The notes under the pieces: model-generated
What the model saw: the letters and a program-made list of their open reading frames with translations, nothing else
Told to the model about the DNA's origin: nothing
Databases searched by the model: none
DNA from: Antribacter soli
Lineage (GTDB): Bacteria; Actinomycetota; Actinomycetes; Actinomycetales; Cellulomonadaceae
Reading direction: 5' to 3'
Assembly (NCBI RefSeq): GCF_021568775.1
Contig: NZ_JAKGSG010000006.1
Coordinates: 37,912-101,911, forward strand
DNA: 64,000 nucleotides
Translations under genes and position numbers: made by a program
Part shown: one piece after another, positions 41,991-51,238 of the stretch
Position numbering within the stretch: position 1 is the stretch's first letter
Layout: each line of letters opens with the position of its first letter

Positions 41991-43268
41991 ATGACGCTCC
42001 CCGACGGCTACCGCTTCCGCCCGCTCACCGAGGACGACCGGCGGCTCGTCGTCGAGCTCGACGCGTGGGCGTTCCCCACGTCCTCCGAGACCGACGACGT
42101 CCTGGGCGTCCCGTCCCCGCTGAGCTGGGACCGCACGACCGGCATCGAGGCGGACGGGTTCGACGGCCTGGCGGCGCTCCATGCGTCCTACCCGTTCACC
42201 GGGTTCCAGGTGCCGGGCGGCACGCTCCCGACGGCGGGGCTCACCTGGGTGGGCGTGCACCCGCAGCACCGCCGTCGTGGGCTGCTCAGCGCGATGATCG
42301 ACCAGCACCTCGCCGACTGCATGGACCGGGGCGAGCCGCTCTCGGCGCTGTTCGCCGCGGAGGCCGCCATCTACGGCCGGTTCGGGTACGGCCGCGCCGC
42401 GGACGACCTGCGCCTGCAGATCCCGCGCGGCGCCGAGCTGCGCCACGTCCCCGGCGCGGAGCGGCACACGGTGCGGATCGAGGCGGCGTCGCGCGACCGG
42501 CACGGGGCCCTGGTCGACGCCCTGCACCGTGCGGCGGGTGTGGCCCCCACGGGCGCGCCGGGCCTCAACCGCCCCGGGTGGGCCGAGCGGGAGACGGAGG
42601 AGCTGCAGGCGTCGTACTGGGCCGACCCGCCGATGTACCGGGGCGGCCGGGAGCCGCGGCGCATCGCCGTCGTCGAGCTCGACGGCGAGCCGCGCGGGTA
42701 CGCGACGTTCCGGCGCAAGCACGCCTGGGAGAACGCGGGGCCGCGCGGCACCGTGCTCGTCGGCGAGGCGGTCGCCCTCGACGGAGCGGCTGCGCGCACC
42801 CTGTGGGGCGTGCTCGTGGACCTGGACCTCATGGCCGAGGTCACGATCGCCTTCCTCCCGGTGGACGACCCGGTCCAGCACCTCCTCCTCGACCCGCGGG
42901 CCGCACTCCCGCGCACACCCGACAACGTCTGGGTGCGGATCGTCGACGTCCCTGCCGCCCTCGCCGGCCGCACCTACGCGGCGGACGTCGACGTCACGAT
43001 CGCCGTGACGGACATGCGCCTGCCGGGCAACGCCGGCACGTGGCGGCTGCAGGCGACGGCCTGGGGCCCGGCGAAGGCCGAGCGCGTCTTCGAGGACCCC
43101 GCGATCTCCCTCGACGTGCGCGAGCTCGGCGCCGCCTACCTCGGCGGGATGACGCTCGCCTCCCTCGCGGCCGCCGGCCTGGTCGCCGAGCACACGCCCG
43201 GCGCGCTCGCGCGTGCGAGCGCCGCCTTCGCGTGGCCGGTCAAGCCCGTCTGCAGCTGGGTCTTCTGA
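41991..43268 (+). CDS. Eis-like GNAT N-acetyltransferase
   Basis: A 425-aa protein built like mycobacterial Eis: an N-terminal GNAT domain (YRFRPLTEDDRRLVVELDAWAF; acetyl-CoA loop VGVHPQHRRRGLLSAMI), a second GNAT-like domain (YADPPMYRGG region; RGYATFRRKHAWEN), and a C-terminal sterol-carrier-like domain ending in the conserved aromatic-rich tail (WPVKPVCSWVF), whose terminal Phe acts as the catalytic base carboxylate in Eis. Such enzymes acetylate amines including aminoglycosides; the natural substrate is unknown. The start is ATG 41991. Confidence 0.88.
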   Translation: MTLPDGYRFRPLTEDDRRLVVELDAWAFPTSSETDDVLGVPSPLSWDRTTGIEADGFDGLAALHASYPFTGFQVPGGTLPTAGLTWVGVHPQHRRRGLLSAMIDQHLADCMDRGEPLSALFAAEAAIYGRFGYGRAADDLRLQIPRGAELRHVPGAERHTVRIEAASRDRHGALVDALHRAAGVAPTGAPGLNRPGWAERETEELQASYWADPPMYRGGREPRRIAVVELDGEPRGYATFRRKHAWENAGPRGTVLVGEAVALDGAAARTLWGVLVDLDLMAEVTIAFLPVDDPVQHLLLDPRAALPRTPDNVWVRIVDVPAALAGRTYAADVDVTIAVTDMRLPGNAGTWRLQATAWGPAKAERVFEDPAISLDVRELGAAYLGGMTLASLAAAGLVAEHTPGALARASAAFAWPVKPVCSWVF

Positions 43269-43304
43269 GCGCGGGCTTCCGACGGCGGCCCGGCTGCGTC
43301 CGCC

Positions 43305-44333
43305 CTACACCTGGCAGGTGCCGCACCAGAACAGGTTGCGTCCCGCGAGCTCCTTGACCAGCACGGGCGAGCCGCACACCCGGCACGGCAGCCCGTCGCG
43401 GTGGTAGACGTAGAACGCGTCGTCGGCCGGGACGGAGCCGGGCTCGCCGTCGGTGTTCTGGCGGGTTCGACCGCCCCGCACGGCCGTGGCCGGCGACGCC
43501 GCGTCCCGGTGCTCCGGCCGGGTCGTGACGATCGCCCCCGTGCGGGCGCCGTCGCGCATGAGCACGACGAGGTCGTCCCACAGCGCGCGGACCGCGGCCG
43601 CCGGGACGTCGCGGCCGGCTCGCAGCGGGTCGAGGCCTGCGCGATGGAGCGCCTCGGCGCGGTAGATGTTGCCCACCCCGGCGACGACGGCCTGGTCCAT
43701 CAGCAGCTGCCCGATCGTGACGCGGGACCGGCCGACGGCGGCGGCGAAACGCGCTGCGCCCTGAGGGGTTCCGCCGGCGTCAGGACCGGGGTCGGCGCGG
43801 ATCGGGTCCGGGCCGAGGCGCTCCTCGACCGCCACCTTCTCCGCCCCGGTGATCACCTCGCAGGCAGCGGGGCCGGTGAGGTCAGCGGCGGCGTGGTCGC
43901 CGAGCAGGCGCACGCGCACGGCACCCCGCGGCGCCGGCGGTTCCCACTCCGCGACCCCGCGCGACGCGAGGGAGGGAGAGGTGCCAGGAGCGCCCGGGGC
44001 GACCCGTTCGTCGGGCAGCACCGTCTCCCGCTCGCCGATCCGGCGCCGCGGGGCGCCGATGGCGTGCGCGACCGGCGCGGAGCCGTCACCGGAGAACGTC
44101 CACGCCCCGTAGAGGCCGAGGTGGGTGCGCAGCCAGACGACGTCGTCCTGGTCTCCCCCGAAGCCGAGGAAGAGCTGCTTGCCCCAGGCCTCGGACGCGA
44201 CGAGCACGCGCCCGCTCAGCAGCGCGGCCCCGTCGGAGAACCGGCCCTGCGGGCTGGACACGGCCAGGGTCTGGCCGTCGAAGAGCGTGGAGAGGGTCCG
44301 CGCGAGGCGGTGGACGGTGTGTCCCTCAGGCAC
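43305..44333 (-). CDS. Fpg/Nei-family DNA glycosylase (Nei2-like)
   Basis: A 342-aa base-excision repair enzyme. After Met removal the N-terminus is PEGHTVHRLA, giving catalytic Pro2 and Glu3, typical of endonuclease VIII. WGKQLFLGF carries the conserved Lys. The H2TH region is TIGQLLMDQAVVAGVGNIYRAEAL, and a C4 zinc finger ends the protein (CRVCGSPV...FWCGTCQV). It removes oxidised pyrimidines. The protein is longer than usual owing to a Pro/Ala-rich insertion around 105-140 (PGAPGTSPSLASR). The GTG start at 44333 overlaps the rpiB stop by 8 bp, so they are coupled. Confidence 0.93.
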   Translation of the reverse strand: MPEGHTVHRLARTLSTLFDGQTLAVSSPQGRFSDGAALLSGRVLVASEAWGKQLFLGFGGDQDDVVWLRTHLGLYGAWTFSGDGSAPVAHAIGAPRRRIGERETVLPDERVAPGAPGTSPSLASRGVAEWEPPAPRGAVRVRLLGDHAAADLTGPAACEVITGAEKVAVEERLGPDPIRADPGPDAGGTPQGAARFAAAVGRSRVTIGQLLMDQAVVAGVGNIYRAEALHRAGLDPLRAGRDVPAAAVRALWDDLVVLMRDGARTGAIVTTRPEHRDAASPATAVRGGRTRQNTDGEPGSVPADDAFYVYHRDGLPCRVCGSPVLVKELAGRNLFWCGTCQV

Positions 44334-44778
44334 GCGACTTCTCGTAGGCGGCGAGCTGGTCGATGCGGCGCTGGTGGCGCGGGTCGCCGGAGAACGGCTC
44401 GGCGACGAACGCGTCGACGAACGACGTCGCCTCCTCGACCGTGTGCATGCGCCCGCCCACGGCGATGACGTTGGCGTCGTTGTGCTGGCGGCCGAGGCGC
44501 GCGGTCTCGAGGGACCAGGCAAGGACTGCCCGCACGCCGGCGACCTTGTTCGCCGCGATCTGCTCGCCGTTGCCCGAGCCACCGATCACGATGCCGAGCG
44601 ACCCCGGTTCGGCAACGACCGCCTCGCCGGCCTCGAGGCAGAACGAGGGGTAGTCGTCGAGCGGGTCGTAGTCGTGGGCACCGTGGTCCACGACGTCGTG
44701 CCCGTCGGCGATCAGGTGCTTCACCAGGTGGGTCTTGAGCTCGTACCCGGCGTGGTCGGCGGCGATGTGCAGGCGCAT
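44326..44778 (-). CDS. rpiB: Ribose-5-phosphate isomerase B
   Basis: A 150-aa enzyme of the RpiB/LacAB family, interconverting ribose-5-phosphate and ribulose-5-phosphate in the pentose phosphate pathway. MRLHIAADHAGYELK starts the Rossmann-like fold with the substrate-binding Asp-His; GIVIGGSGNGEQIAANKV is the anion-hole loop (with Ser in place of the active Cys, as in mycobacterial RpiB); RQHNDANVIAVGGR completes the site. The start is ATG 44778. It overlaps the Nei2-like gene downstream. Confidence 0.95.
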   Translation of the reverse strand: MRLHIAADHAGYELKTHLVKHLIADGHDVVDHGAHDYDPLDDYPSFCLEAGEAVVAEPGSLGIVIGGSGNGEQIAANKVAGVRAVLAWSLETARLGRQHNDANVIAVGGRMHTVEEATSFVDAFVAEPFSGDPRHQRRIDQLAAYEKSRA

Positions 44779-44836
44779 GGCGCCATCTTCCCCCATCCGC
44801 AGGGAGGTGTCGGCGGCTGGTCGTAGTCTGGGCGGC

Positions 44837-46813
44837 ATGACCACCGACGCCAGCCTCCGGTCGGGCATCGACCTCGACGCCCTCGACCCCGCCGTCCGCC
44901 CGCAGGACGACCTGTACCGCCACGTCAACGGCACGTGGATCGCCGGCCACGAGATCCCTGCGGACCGCGCCATGGACGGCGCCTTCCGCGCACTGCACGA
45001 CCAGGCCGAGGAGCACGTCCGCGAGATCATCGTGGACCTGGCCGCCGGCGGCGCCGAGGCCGGCAGCACCAACGCCAAGGTCGGCGCGATGTTCGCGAGC
45101 TTCATGGACACCGAGCGCATCGAGGCGCTCGGTACCGAGCCGCTGGCCGAGGACCTCGCCCTGATCGAGGGCGCGTCGGACAAGGCGGCGCTGACGGCCG
45201 CCCTGGGGGCGCTGCAGCGCACGGGCGGCGCGCACGCCGTCGGCTTCTGGGTCGACAACGACGCGAAGGACCCCGAGCGGTACGTGGTGTACCTGGTGCA
45301 GTCGGGCCTCGGACTGCCGGACGAGGCCTACTACCGCGAGGAGCAGTACGCCCGGGTCCGGGAGAAGTACACGCCGCACGTCGCACGGATGCTGGCGTTC
45401 GCCGGTGTGACGGAGGGCGCGGAGCGCGTCGTCGCCCTGGAGACCCGCCTCGCCGAGCACCACTGGGACGTGGTGAAGCGCCGCGACGCCGACCTGACCT
45501 ACAACCCGATGCCCCTGGCCGAGCTGGCCGAGAAGGCGCCGGGCTTCGACTGGGCCGCCTGGGTCGCGGCCCTCGGCGCTCCCGAGGGTGCTCTGGACGA
45601 CGTCGTGGTCCGCGAGCCGGACTACGCGGTCGGCCTCGCCGGCCTGTGGGAGTCGGAGCCCCTGGAGGACTGGAAGCTCTGGCTGACCTACCACCTGGTC
45701 TCGGCCCGCGCTCCGTACCTGGCGGACGAGATCGTCGAGGCGAACTTCGACTTCTACGGCCGCACGCTCACCGGCGCGCAGGAGGTGCGCGAGCGCTGGA
45801 AGCGCGGCGTCTCCCTCGTCGAGGGCGCGCTCGGCGAGGCCGTGGGCGCCGAGTACGTGGCCCGGCACTTCCCGCCGTCCCACAAGGAGCGGATGGACCG
45901 GCTCGTCGAGGCCCTCGTGGCGGCGTACCGGGAGTCCATCGAGAGCCTCGACTGGATGACCGACGAGACGAAGGCCAAGGCGCTCGCGAAGCTCGAGCGG
46001 TTCACGCCGAAGGTCGGCTACCCGGTGAAGTGGCGCGACTACTCGGCCCTCGAGGTCGACGCGGCGGACCTGCTGGGCAACGTCCGCCGCTCCAACGCGT
46101 TCGACCAGGACCGTGAGCTGGGCAAGATCGGCAAGCCCCTCGACCGCGACGAGTGGTTCATGACGCCGCAGACGGTCAACGCCTACTACAACCCGGGCAT
46201 GAACGAGATCGTCTTCCCGGCCGCGATCCTGCAGCCGCCGTTCTTCGACCCGGATGCCGACGACGCGGTGAACTTCGGCGGCATCGGCGGCGTGATCGGG
46301 CACGAGATCGGCCACGGCTTCGACGACCAGGGCTCCAAGTACGACGGCGACGGGCGCCTCGAGGACTGGTGGACGGCCGACGACCGGTCGGAGTTCGACA
46401 AGCGCACCTCCGCGCTGATCGCCCAGTACGACGCGTTCCGCCCGGTCCAGCTCGCGCAGGACGGCCCGCACGTCAACGGCAGCCTGACGATCGGCGAGAA
46501 CATCGGCGACCTCGGCGGCCTGTCCATCGCGATCAAGGCCTACCGGATCGCACTGGGCGGCCCGCTGGAGGAGGCGCCGGTGATCGACGGCCTCACGGCG
46601 CTGCAGCGCGTGTTCCTCGGCTGGGCCCAGGTGTGGCAGTCGAAGGGGCGCGACGAGGAGGTCGTGCGCCGTCTGGCGACCGACCCGCACTCGCCGAACG
46701 AGTTCCGCTGCAACGGCGTCGTACGCAACGTCGACGAGTTCTACACGGCGTTCGAGGTCGGTGCGCAGGACGCGCTGTACCTCGCCCCGGAGGAGCGTGT
46801 CCGGATCTGGTGA
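44837..46813 (+). CDS. M13-family zinc metallopeptidase (PepO/neprilysin-like)
   Basis: A 658-aa peptidase without a signal peptide, so probably cytoplasmic. The zinc motif HEIGH is at 489-493 in GVIGHEIGHGFDDQG, the third ligand Glu554 lies in GENIGDLGGL with Asp558 conserved, and the substrate-binding NAYYNPGMNEIVFPAAIL precedes them. The large helical N-terminal domain typical of M13 is complete (PQDDLYRHVNGTWIAGHEIP). It cleaves oligopeptides. It has its own promoter region, being divergent from rpiB, and a strong terminator. Confidence 0.95.
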   Translation: MTTDASLRSGIDLDALDPAVRPQDDLYRHVNGTWIAGHEIPADRAMDGAFRALHDQAEEHVREIIVDLAAGGAEAGSTNAKVGAMFASFMDTERIEALGTEPLAEDLALIEGASDKAALTAALGALQRTGGAHAVGFWVDNDAKDPERYVVYLVQSGLGLPDEAYYREEQYARVREKYTPHVARMLAFAGVTEGAERVVALETRLAEHHWDVVKRRDADLTYNPMPLAELAEKAPGFDWAAWVAALGAPEGALDDVVVREPDYAVGLAGLWESEPLEDWKLWLTYHLVSARAPYLADEIVEANFDFYGRTLTGAQEVRERWKRGVSLVEGALGEAVGAEYVARHFPPSHKERMDRLVEALVAAYRESIESLDWMTDETKAKALAKLERFTPKVGYPVKWRDYSALEVDAADLLGNVRRSNAFDQDRELGKIGKPLDRDEWFMTPQTVNAYYNPGMNEIVFPAAILQPPFFDPDADDAVNFGGIGGVIGHEIGHGFDDQGSKYDGDGRLEDWWTADDRSEFDKRTSALIAQYDAFRPVQLAQDGPHVNGSLTIGENIGDLGGLSIAIKAYRIALGGPLEEAPVIDGLTALQRVFLGWAQVWQSKGRDEEVVRRLATDPHSPNEFRCNGVVRNVDEFYTAFEVGAQDALYLAPEERVRIW

Positions 46814-46825
46814 CGCCGCCCGACG

Positions 46826-46863
46826 GCGAACGGGTCGCCTCCCGCAGGAGGCGACCCGTTCGC
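46826..46863 (+). terminator. Terminator of the M13 peptidase gene
   Basis: A perfect 17-bp stem (arm GCGAACGGGTCGCCTCC) with a CGCA loop starts 13 bp after the stop. Confidence 0.85.
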
Positions 46864-46878
46864 ATGTCCAGGCTTCTC

Positions 46879-46920
46879 GCCGACGTGGTCGGTCCGTCCT
46901 GACCGACCGACCACGTCGGC
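46879..46920 (-). terminator. Terminator of the Pro-rich DUF6636-like gene
   Basis: A perfect 16-bp stem (arm GCCGACGTGGTCGGTC) with a 10-nt loop lies 12 bp past the minus-strand stop at 46932. It is separate from the neighbouring terminator of the M13 gene. Confidence 0.8.
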
Positions 46921-46931
46921 AGGCGTGGCGG

Positions 46932-48134
46932 TCAGTTGCTGTTGATGCCGGCCTTCGCGATGGTGAAGCCCCGGCCGGTGGCGTCGGCGACGCACGTCAT
47001 GCCGGTGTCCGCGCTGCTGCAGGTGAAGCCGTTCGCCGACGTGCTCTGGCCGTACGCCAGCTTCTGCACGTCCGCCGCGGCCACCTGGGGCTGCTTGTCC
47101 GCCGCGATGCACGGATAGCCGATGTTGCCCTGCGCGTCCACCGTCGCGACGTAGCCGACGGTGCCTGCGCAGGTGTCGACGGGCGCCGGCTGGTTGTTGA
47201 GCTTGGCGATGCCACAGCGGGCCTCGTCGGCAGTGATGTAGCAGGTGATGTTCCCGCTGGGCGCCGCGAACACGGCTGACCCTGCCGGGACCGCCCACGG
47301 CTCGCCGGCCTCCGGTCCGCCCGTGGCAGGGGCTGTGCCGCCCGACGCCACGGACGTGGGGTCGGAGCCGCCAGGCGTCTCGTCGGAACTGCCGATCAGG
47401 TTGATCGCGAAGATCAGCGCGGCGACCACGAGGACCACGTCGATCGCGATGAACGCGATCCAGCCCGGGGTGAGCTTGCGGCGCGCCGGGGCGGGAGCGT
47501 AGCCCTGCTGGTACCCGGCCGCCGGCTCCGCGGCGTACTGCCCTGAGTACTGCGGGTCGTACGGCTGCGGCGCGTAACCCGGCTGCGGCGCGTACTGGGC
47601 CGGGGGGTACTGGGAGGGCGCAGGCGCATAGCCGCCCTGCTCGGGGAAGTACTGCTGCAGGCTCGCGTCCTCGTACGACTGCTGAGGCTGCGGCTGGGCA
47701 TGGTTGTGGAGGGACTGCACCACCGGCTGGCCCGGACGGGCGGGCGCCGGCGTGACGGCCTGGGAGAACTGAGAGGCGGGCGAGATCGCCGGGGGCATCC
47801 GCGTCGCGGCCGAGACGCGCTGCACGGGCGCCATGGGCTGAGACGGCCCCGTGGGCTGGGACGCCATCGGCGGCTGAGGCGGTACCGGAGGCTGCCCGGA
47901 GGGCGGCGTCGCGGGCTGCCCGGCAGCCTGGACGGGCGCGACAGGCTCCGCGTCCGGCGGCTGTGGCACGGGCGCGTGCACGGTCGGCTGCGCCTGCGTC
48001 CGCTGCGCCGGCTCCTGCGCCGGGGTCGGCGACGTGGGCTCACGGGGTTCCTCGCCGGGTGCCCCGTCGTACGGGTACGCGGGCCTGCCAGGTGCGGCCC
48101 CTGGCGGAGGCGGCGGTGGCACTGCGCCGGACAT
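46932..48134 (-). CDS. Pro/Gln-rich single-TM protein with DUF6636-like extracytoplasmic domain
   Basis: A 400-aa protein. Residues 1-215 are a disordered Pro/Gln/Ala region with tyrosine-rich repeats (QYAPQPGYAPQPYDPQYSGQ) on the cytoplasmic side. A TM helix follows (WIAFIAIDVVLVVAALIFAI), then a Gly/Thr-rich linker and an outer domain with VFAAPSGNITCYITADEARC and four further Cys residues, probably two or three disulfides. The SGNI-C motif is typical of actinobacterial DUF6636 proteins, whose function is unknown. Pro-rich cytoplasmic tails like this can bind partner proteins or be phosphorylated. The start is ATG 48134. Confidence 0.75.
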   Translation of the reverse strand: MSGAVPPPPPPGAAPGRPAYPYDGAPGEEPREPTSPTPAQEPAQRTQAQPTVHAPVPQPPDAEPVAPVQAAGQPATPPSGQPPVPPQPPMASQPTGPSQPMAPVQRVSAATRMPPAISPASQFSQAVTPAPARPGQPVVQSLHNHAQPQPQQSYEDASLQQYFPEQGGYAPAPSQYPPAQYAPQPGYAPQPYDPQYSGQYAAEPAAGYQQGYAPAPARRKLTPGWIAFIAIDVVLVVAALIFAINLIGSSDETPGGSDPTSVASGGTAPATGGPEAGEPWAVPAGSAVFAAPSGNITCYITADEARCGIAKLNNQPAPVDTCAGTVGYVATVDAQGNIGYPCIAADKQPQVAAADVQKLAYGQSTSANGFTCSSADTGMTCVADATGRGFTIAKAGINSN

Positions 48135-48431
48135 CTCGACTCCTCGCTCCTCGGGTCTGGCTCGGGTCCGCCCGCGGCGCGCCCAAGGCCATCGGGCAGG
48201 ATGTCACGTCGGACGGGGACTGGTCGAACCAGGATCGGATCTTTTCCATCGCATCCGGGACGAACTGGTCACCGGCGAGCACGAATCGACCACGTGGGCC
48301 CAACGTTACCGGTACGGCCTGACAGAGCCGTAGAGGCCTGGGGAAAAGCCGAGGGGAGCGTCGGAGTCGCGTGGCATGATCGACCCTGGTTTCACAGGGG
48401 GCGCCTGGCGCCCGTGACGAGTGGAGGGTCC

Positions 48432-50993
48432 GTGCCCGGAGAGAACCTGACGCGCGCAGAGGCGATCGAGCGCGCCGGTGTCGTGTCCGTCGAGTCGTAC
48501 GAGATCGCGCTGGACCTGACGACGGGTCCGACGACGTTCGCATCCACCACGACCGTCCGCTTCGCGGCGACCGAGGGCGCCGCCACGTTCATCGACCTGG
48601 TGGCACCGTCGCTGCGGTCCGTCGTCCTGAACGGGCGCGAGCTCGACCCGGCCGAGGTGTTCGCCGACTCGCGGATCACGCTCGACGGCCTGGCCGCCTC
48701 CAACGAGCTGGTCGTCGTCGCCGACTGCGCGTACACGAACACGGGCGAGGGCCTGCACCGCTTCGTCGACCCCGTCGACGGCGAGGTGTACCTCTACACG
48801 CAGTTCGAGGTCCCGGACTCACGCCGGGTGTTCGCGGTCTTCGAGCAGCCCGACCTCAAGGCGACGTTCCAGTTCACGGTGACCGCGCCCGCCGCGTGGG
48901 AGGTCGTGAGCAACGAGCCGACGCCGGAGCCCGCCTCCGCGACCCACGCGAGCGACCCGGCGGTGGGGGCAGCGACCTGGACGTTCACGCCCACGCCCCG
49001 CATCTCCTCGTACATCACGGCGCTCGTCGCCGGCCCGTACTCCGTGGAGCGGTCGTCCCTGACGTCGTCCGACGGGCGGGAGATCCCGCTCGGCGCGTTC
49101 GCGCGCAAGTCGCTCGCCAAGCACCTCGACGCCGGGTACATCTTCGAGAAGACCCGCCAGGGTTTCGAGTTCTTCGAGTCGACGTTCGGCGTGCCGTACC
49201 CGTTCACCAAGTACGACCAGCTCTTCGTGCCCGAGTACAACATGGGCGCCATGGAGAACGCGGGCTGCGTGACGTTCACGGAGTCGTACGTCTTCCGCTC
49301 CAAGGTGACCGACGCCGTGCGGGAGCGCCGCGTCGTGACGATCCTGCACGAGCTCGCGCACATGTGGTTCGGCGACCTCGTCACGATGAAGTGGTGGAAC
49401 GACCTGTGGCTGAACGAGTCGTTCGCGGAGTACGCGTCGACGCTCGCCACCGCCGAGGCGACCGAGTGGGACGCCGCCTGGACGACGTTCGCCGCCATGG
49501 AGAAGGCCTGGGCCTACCGCCAGGACCAGCTGCCCTCCACGCACCCGATCGTCGCGTCGATCAACGACCTCGAGGACGTGCAGGTCAACTTCGACGGCAT
49601 CACGTACGCCAAGGGCGCCTCCGTGCTCAAGCAGCTCGCCGCCTGGGTCGGCCGCGAGCCGTTCGTCGCCGGCGTCTCCGCGTACTTCCGCAAGCACGCG
49701 TGGGGCAACACCGAGCTGTCCGACCTGCTCTCCGAGCTCGAGGTCACGAGCGGCCGCGACCTGTCGGCGTGGTCCGCCCTGTGGCTCGAGACGGCCGGCG
49801 TGAACACCCTGCGTCCCGAGATCGAGACCGACGTGCACGGCCGCATCACCTCGTTCACGGTGCTGCAGACCGCGCCCGCCGAGTGGCCGACCCTGCGCCC
49901 GCACCGCCTCGCCATCGGCTTCTACTCTCTCGACGGTGACGCGCTCGTACGGACCTACCGCGTCGAGGTCGACGTGGACGGCGCGCGCACGGAGGTCAAG
50001 GAGCTCTGCGAGCTCGACCGACCCGCGCTCGTCCTCATCAACGACGACGACCTGGCGTACGCGAAGATCCGGCTCGACGCCGAGTCGCTCCCGGTCGCCC
50101 TGGAGCACCTCGCGAGCATCGCGAACCCGCTGGCCCGCTCCCTCGTGTGGGGCTCCGTCTGGGACGCGGTGCGCGACGGCGAGACCCCGGCGTCGGACTA
50201 CGTGCGCCTCGTGCTCGGGAACATCGCGACCGAGACCGAGTCGACGACGATCCGCACCACGCTCAACCAGCTCGCGCTGGCGACCAAGCAGTACGTGGCG
50301 CCCGAGCGCCGCGCCGCCACCCTCGCCGAGGTGGGCGACACGCTGTGGGCGCTCGCCGAGCAGGCGCCCGCGGGCTCCGACCTGCAGTTCCAGCTCGTGA
50401 AGTTCTTCGCGCACCTGGCGTCCACGCCCGCGCACGTCGCGGCGCTGTCCGGCCTGCTCGACGGGTCCGTCGCGCTCAGCGGCCTGGAGATCGACACCGA
50501 CCTGCGCTGGGAGCTGCTCGAGGGCCTCGTGCTCAACGGCGCCGCCGGTGACGCGGAGATCGACGCCACGCTGGCCGACGACGACACGGCCACCGGCCGC
50601 CAGTCCGCCGCCCGCGCCCGGGCGACCGTGCCGACGACGGAGGCGAAGGTCGCCGCGTTCACGAAGGTCGTGGACTCCCCCGACCTGCCGAACGCGATCA
50701 TCCGGCAGACGGGCCTCGGCACGGTGCACGTGAACGACCCCGCGGTGCTGGCCGGCCTCGTACAGCCCTATCTCGACGCCGTGCTGCGCGTCTGGGACGA
50801 GCGCACGTACCACATGGCCGAGGAGATCATCGAGGGCTTCTACCCGGCGCCGGTCGCCTCCGCCGAGCTGCGCGACGCGACGCAGTCCTGGCTCGACGCC
50901 CACGCGGACGCCGCTCCCGCGCTGCGCCGCCTCGTGATCGAGGCGCTGGCGGGCACGGAGCGAGCCCTGAAGGCCCAGGCCGCGGACGCCTGA
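48432..50993 (+). CDS. pepN: Aminopeptidase N (M1 family)
   Basis: An 853-aa cytoplasmic zinc aminopeptidase. The exopeptidase motif GAMEN is at 272-276, the zinc site HELAH at 306-310 in ILHELAHMWFGDLVT, and the third ligand Glu329 in WLNESFAEYAS. The C-terminal helical domain is of the actinobacterial/Lys-AP type (ERK-like end AGTERALKAQAADA). It removes N-terminal residues from peptides with broad preference. The start is GTG 48432; a GC hairpin (48399-48413) lies just upstream. The 297-bp gap before it serves two divergent genes. Confidence 0.97.
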   Translation: MPGENLTRAEAIERAGVVSVESYEIALDLTTGPTTFASTTTVRFAATEGAATFIDLVAPSLRSVVLNGRELDPAEVFADSRITLDGLAASNELVVVADCAYTNTGEGLHRFVDPVDGEVYLYTQFEVPDSRRVFAVFEQPDLKATFQFTVTAPAAWEVVSNEPTPEPASATHASDPAVGAATWTFTPTPRISSYITALVAGPYSVERSSLTSSDGREIPLGAFARKSLAKHLDAGYIFEKTRQGFEFFESTFGVPYPFTKYDQLFVPEYNMGAMENAGCVTFTESYVFRSKVTDAVRERRVVTILHELAHMWFGDLVTMKWWNDLWLNESFAEYASTLATAEATEWDAAWTTFAAMEKAWAYRQDQLPSTHPIVASINDLEDVQVNFDGITYAKGASVLKQLAAWVGREPFVAGVSAYFRKHAWGNTELSDLLSELEVTSGRDLSAWSALWLETAGVNTLRPEIETDVHGRITSFTVLQTAPAEWPTLRPHRLAIGFYSLDGDALVRTYRVEVDVDGARTEVKELCELDRPALVLINDDDLAYAKIRLDAESLPVALEHLASIANPLARSLVWGSVWDAVRDGETPASDYVRLVLGNIATETESTTIRTTLNQLALATKQYVAPERRAATLAEVGDTLWALAEQAPAGSDLQFQLVKFFAHLASTPAHVAALSGLLDGSVALSGLEIDTDLRWELLEGLVLNGAAGDAEIDATLADDDTATGRQSAARARATVPTTEAKVAAFTKVVDSPDLPNAIIRQTGLGTVHVNDPAVLAGLVQPYLDAVLRVWDERTYHMAEEIIEGFYPAPVASAELRDATQSWLDAHADAAPALRRLVIEALAGTERALKAQAADA

Positions 50994-51055
50994 CGGGCCT
51001 CGGCCCCGACATTGAACGTGGCCGAAGAGGTCGGGCCCAAGCAGAGCGTGTGCCG

Positions 51056-51188
51056 GGGGGGGGGGGGGGGGGGGGGGGGCGGGGGGGCGCCCCGGGGGGG
51101 GGGGCGGGGGGGGCGGGGGGGGGGGGGGGGGGGTCCCCCACCCACCCCCCCGTGGGCCGCCGCCCCCGCCCTATGGGGGGGGGCGCGG
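51056..51188. other. Poly-G island between pepN and malQ, suspect sequence
   Basis: G-runs of more than 20 bases fill the gap between the convergent pepN and malQ genes. Convergent genes in this window otherwise share neat terminators, so the true sequence is probably a G/C-rich hairpin. The flank next to malQ reads on the minus strand TGAACCTCGCGAAGCAGAAC, faintly like the gene-end repeat. Confidence 0.65.
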
Positions 51189-51238
51189 AGCCGGTGGCTC
51201 CGCTCCCTCCTCCTTCGGCCGGTTCTGCTTCGCGAGGT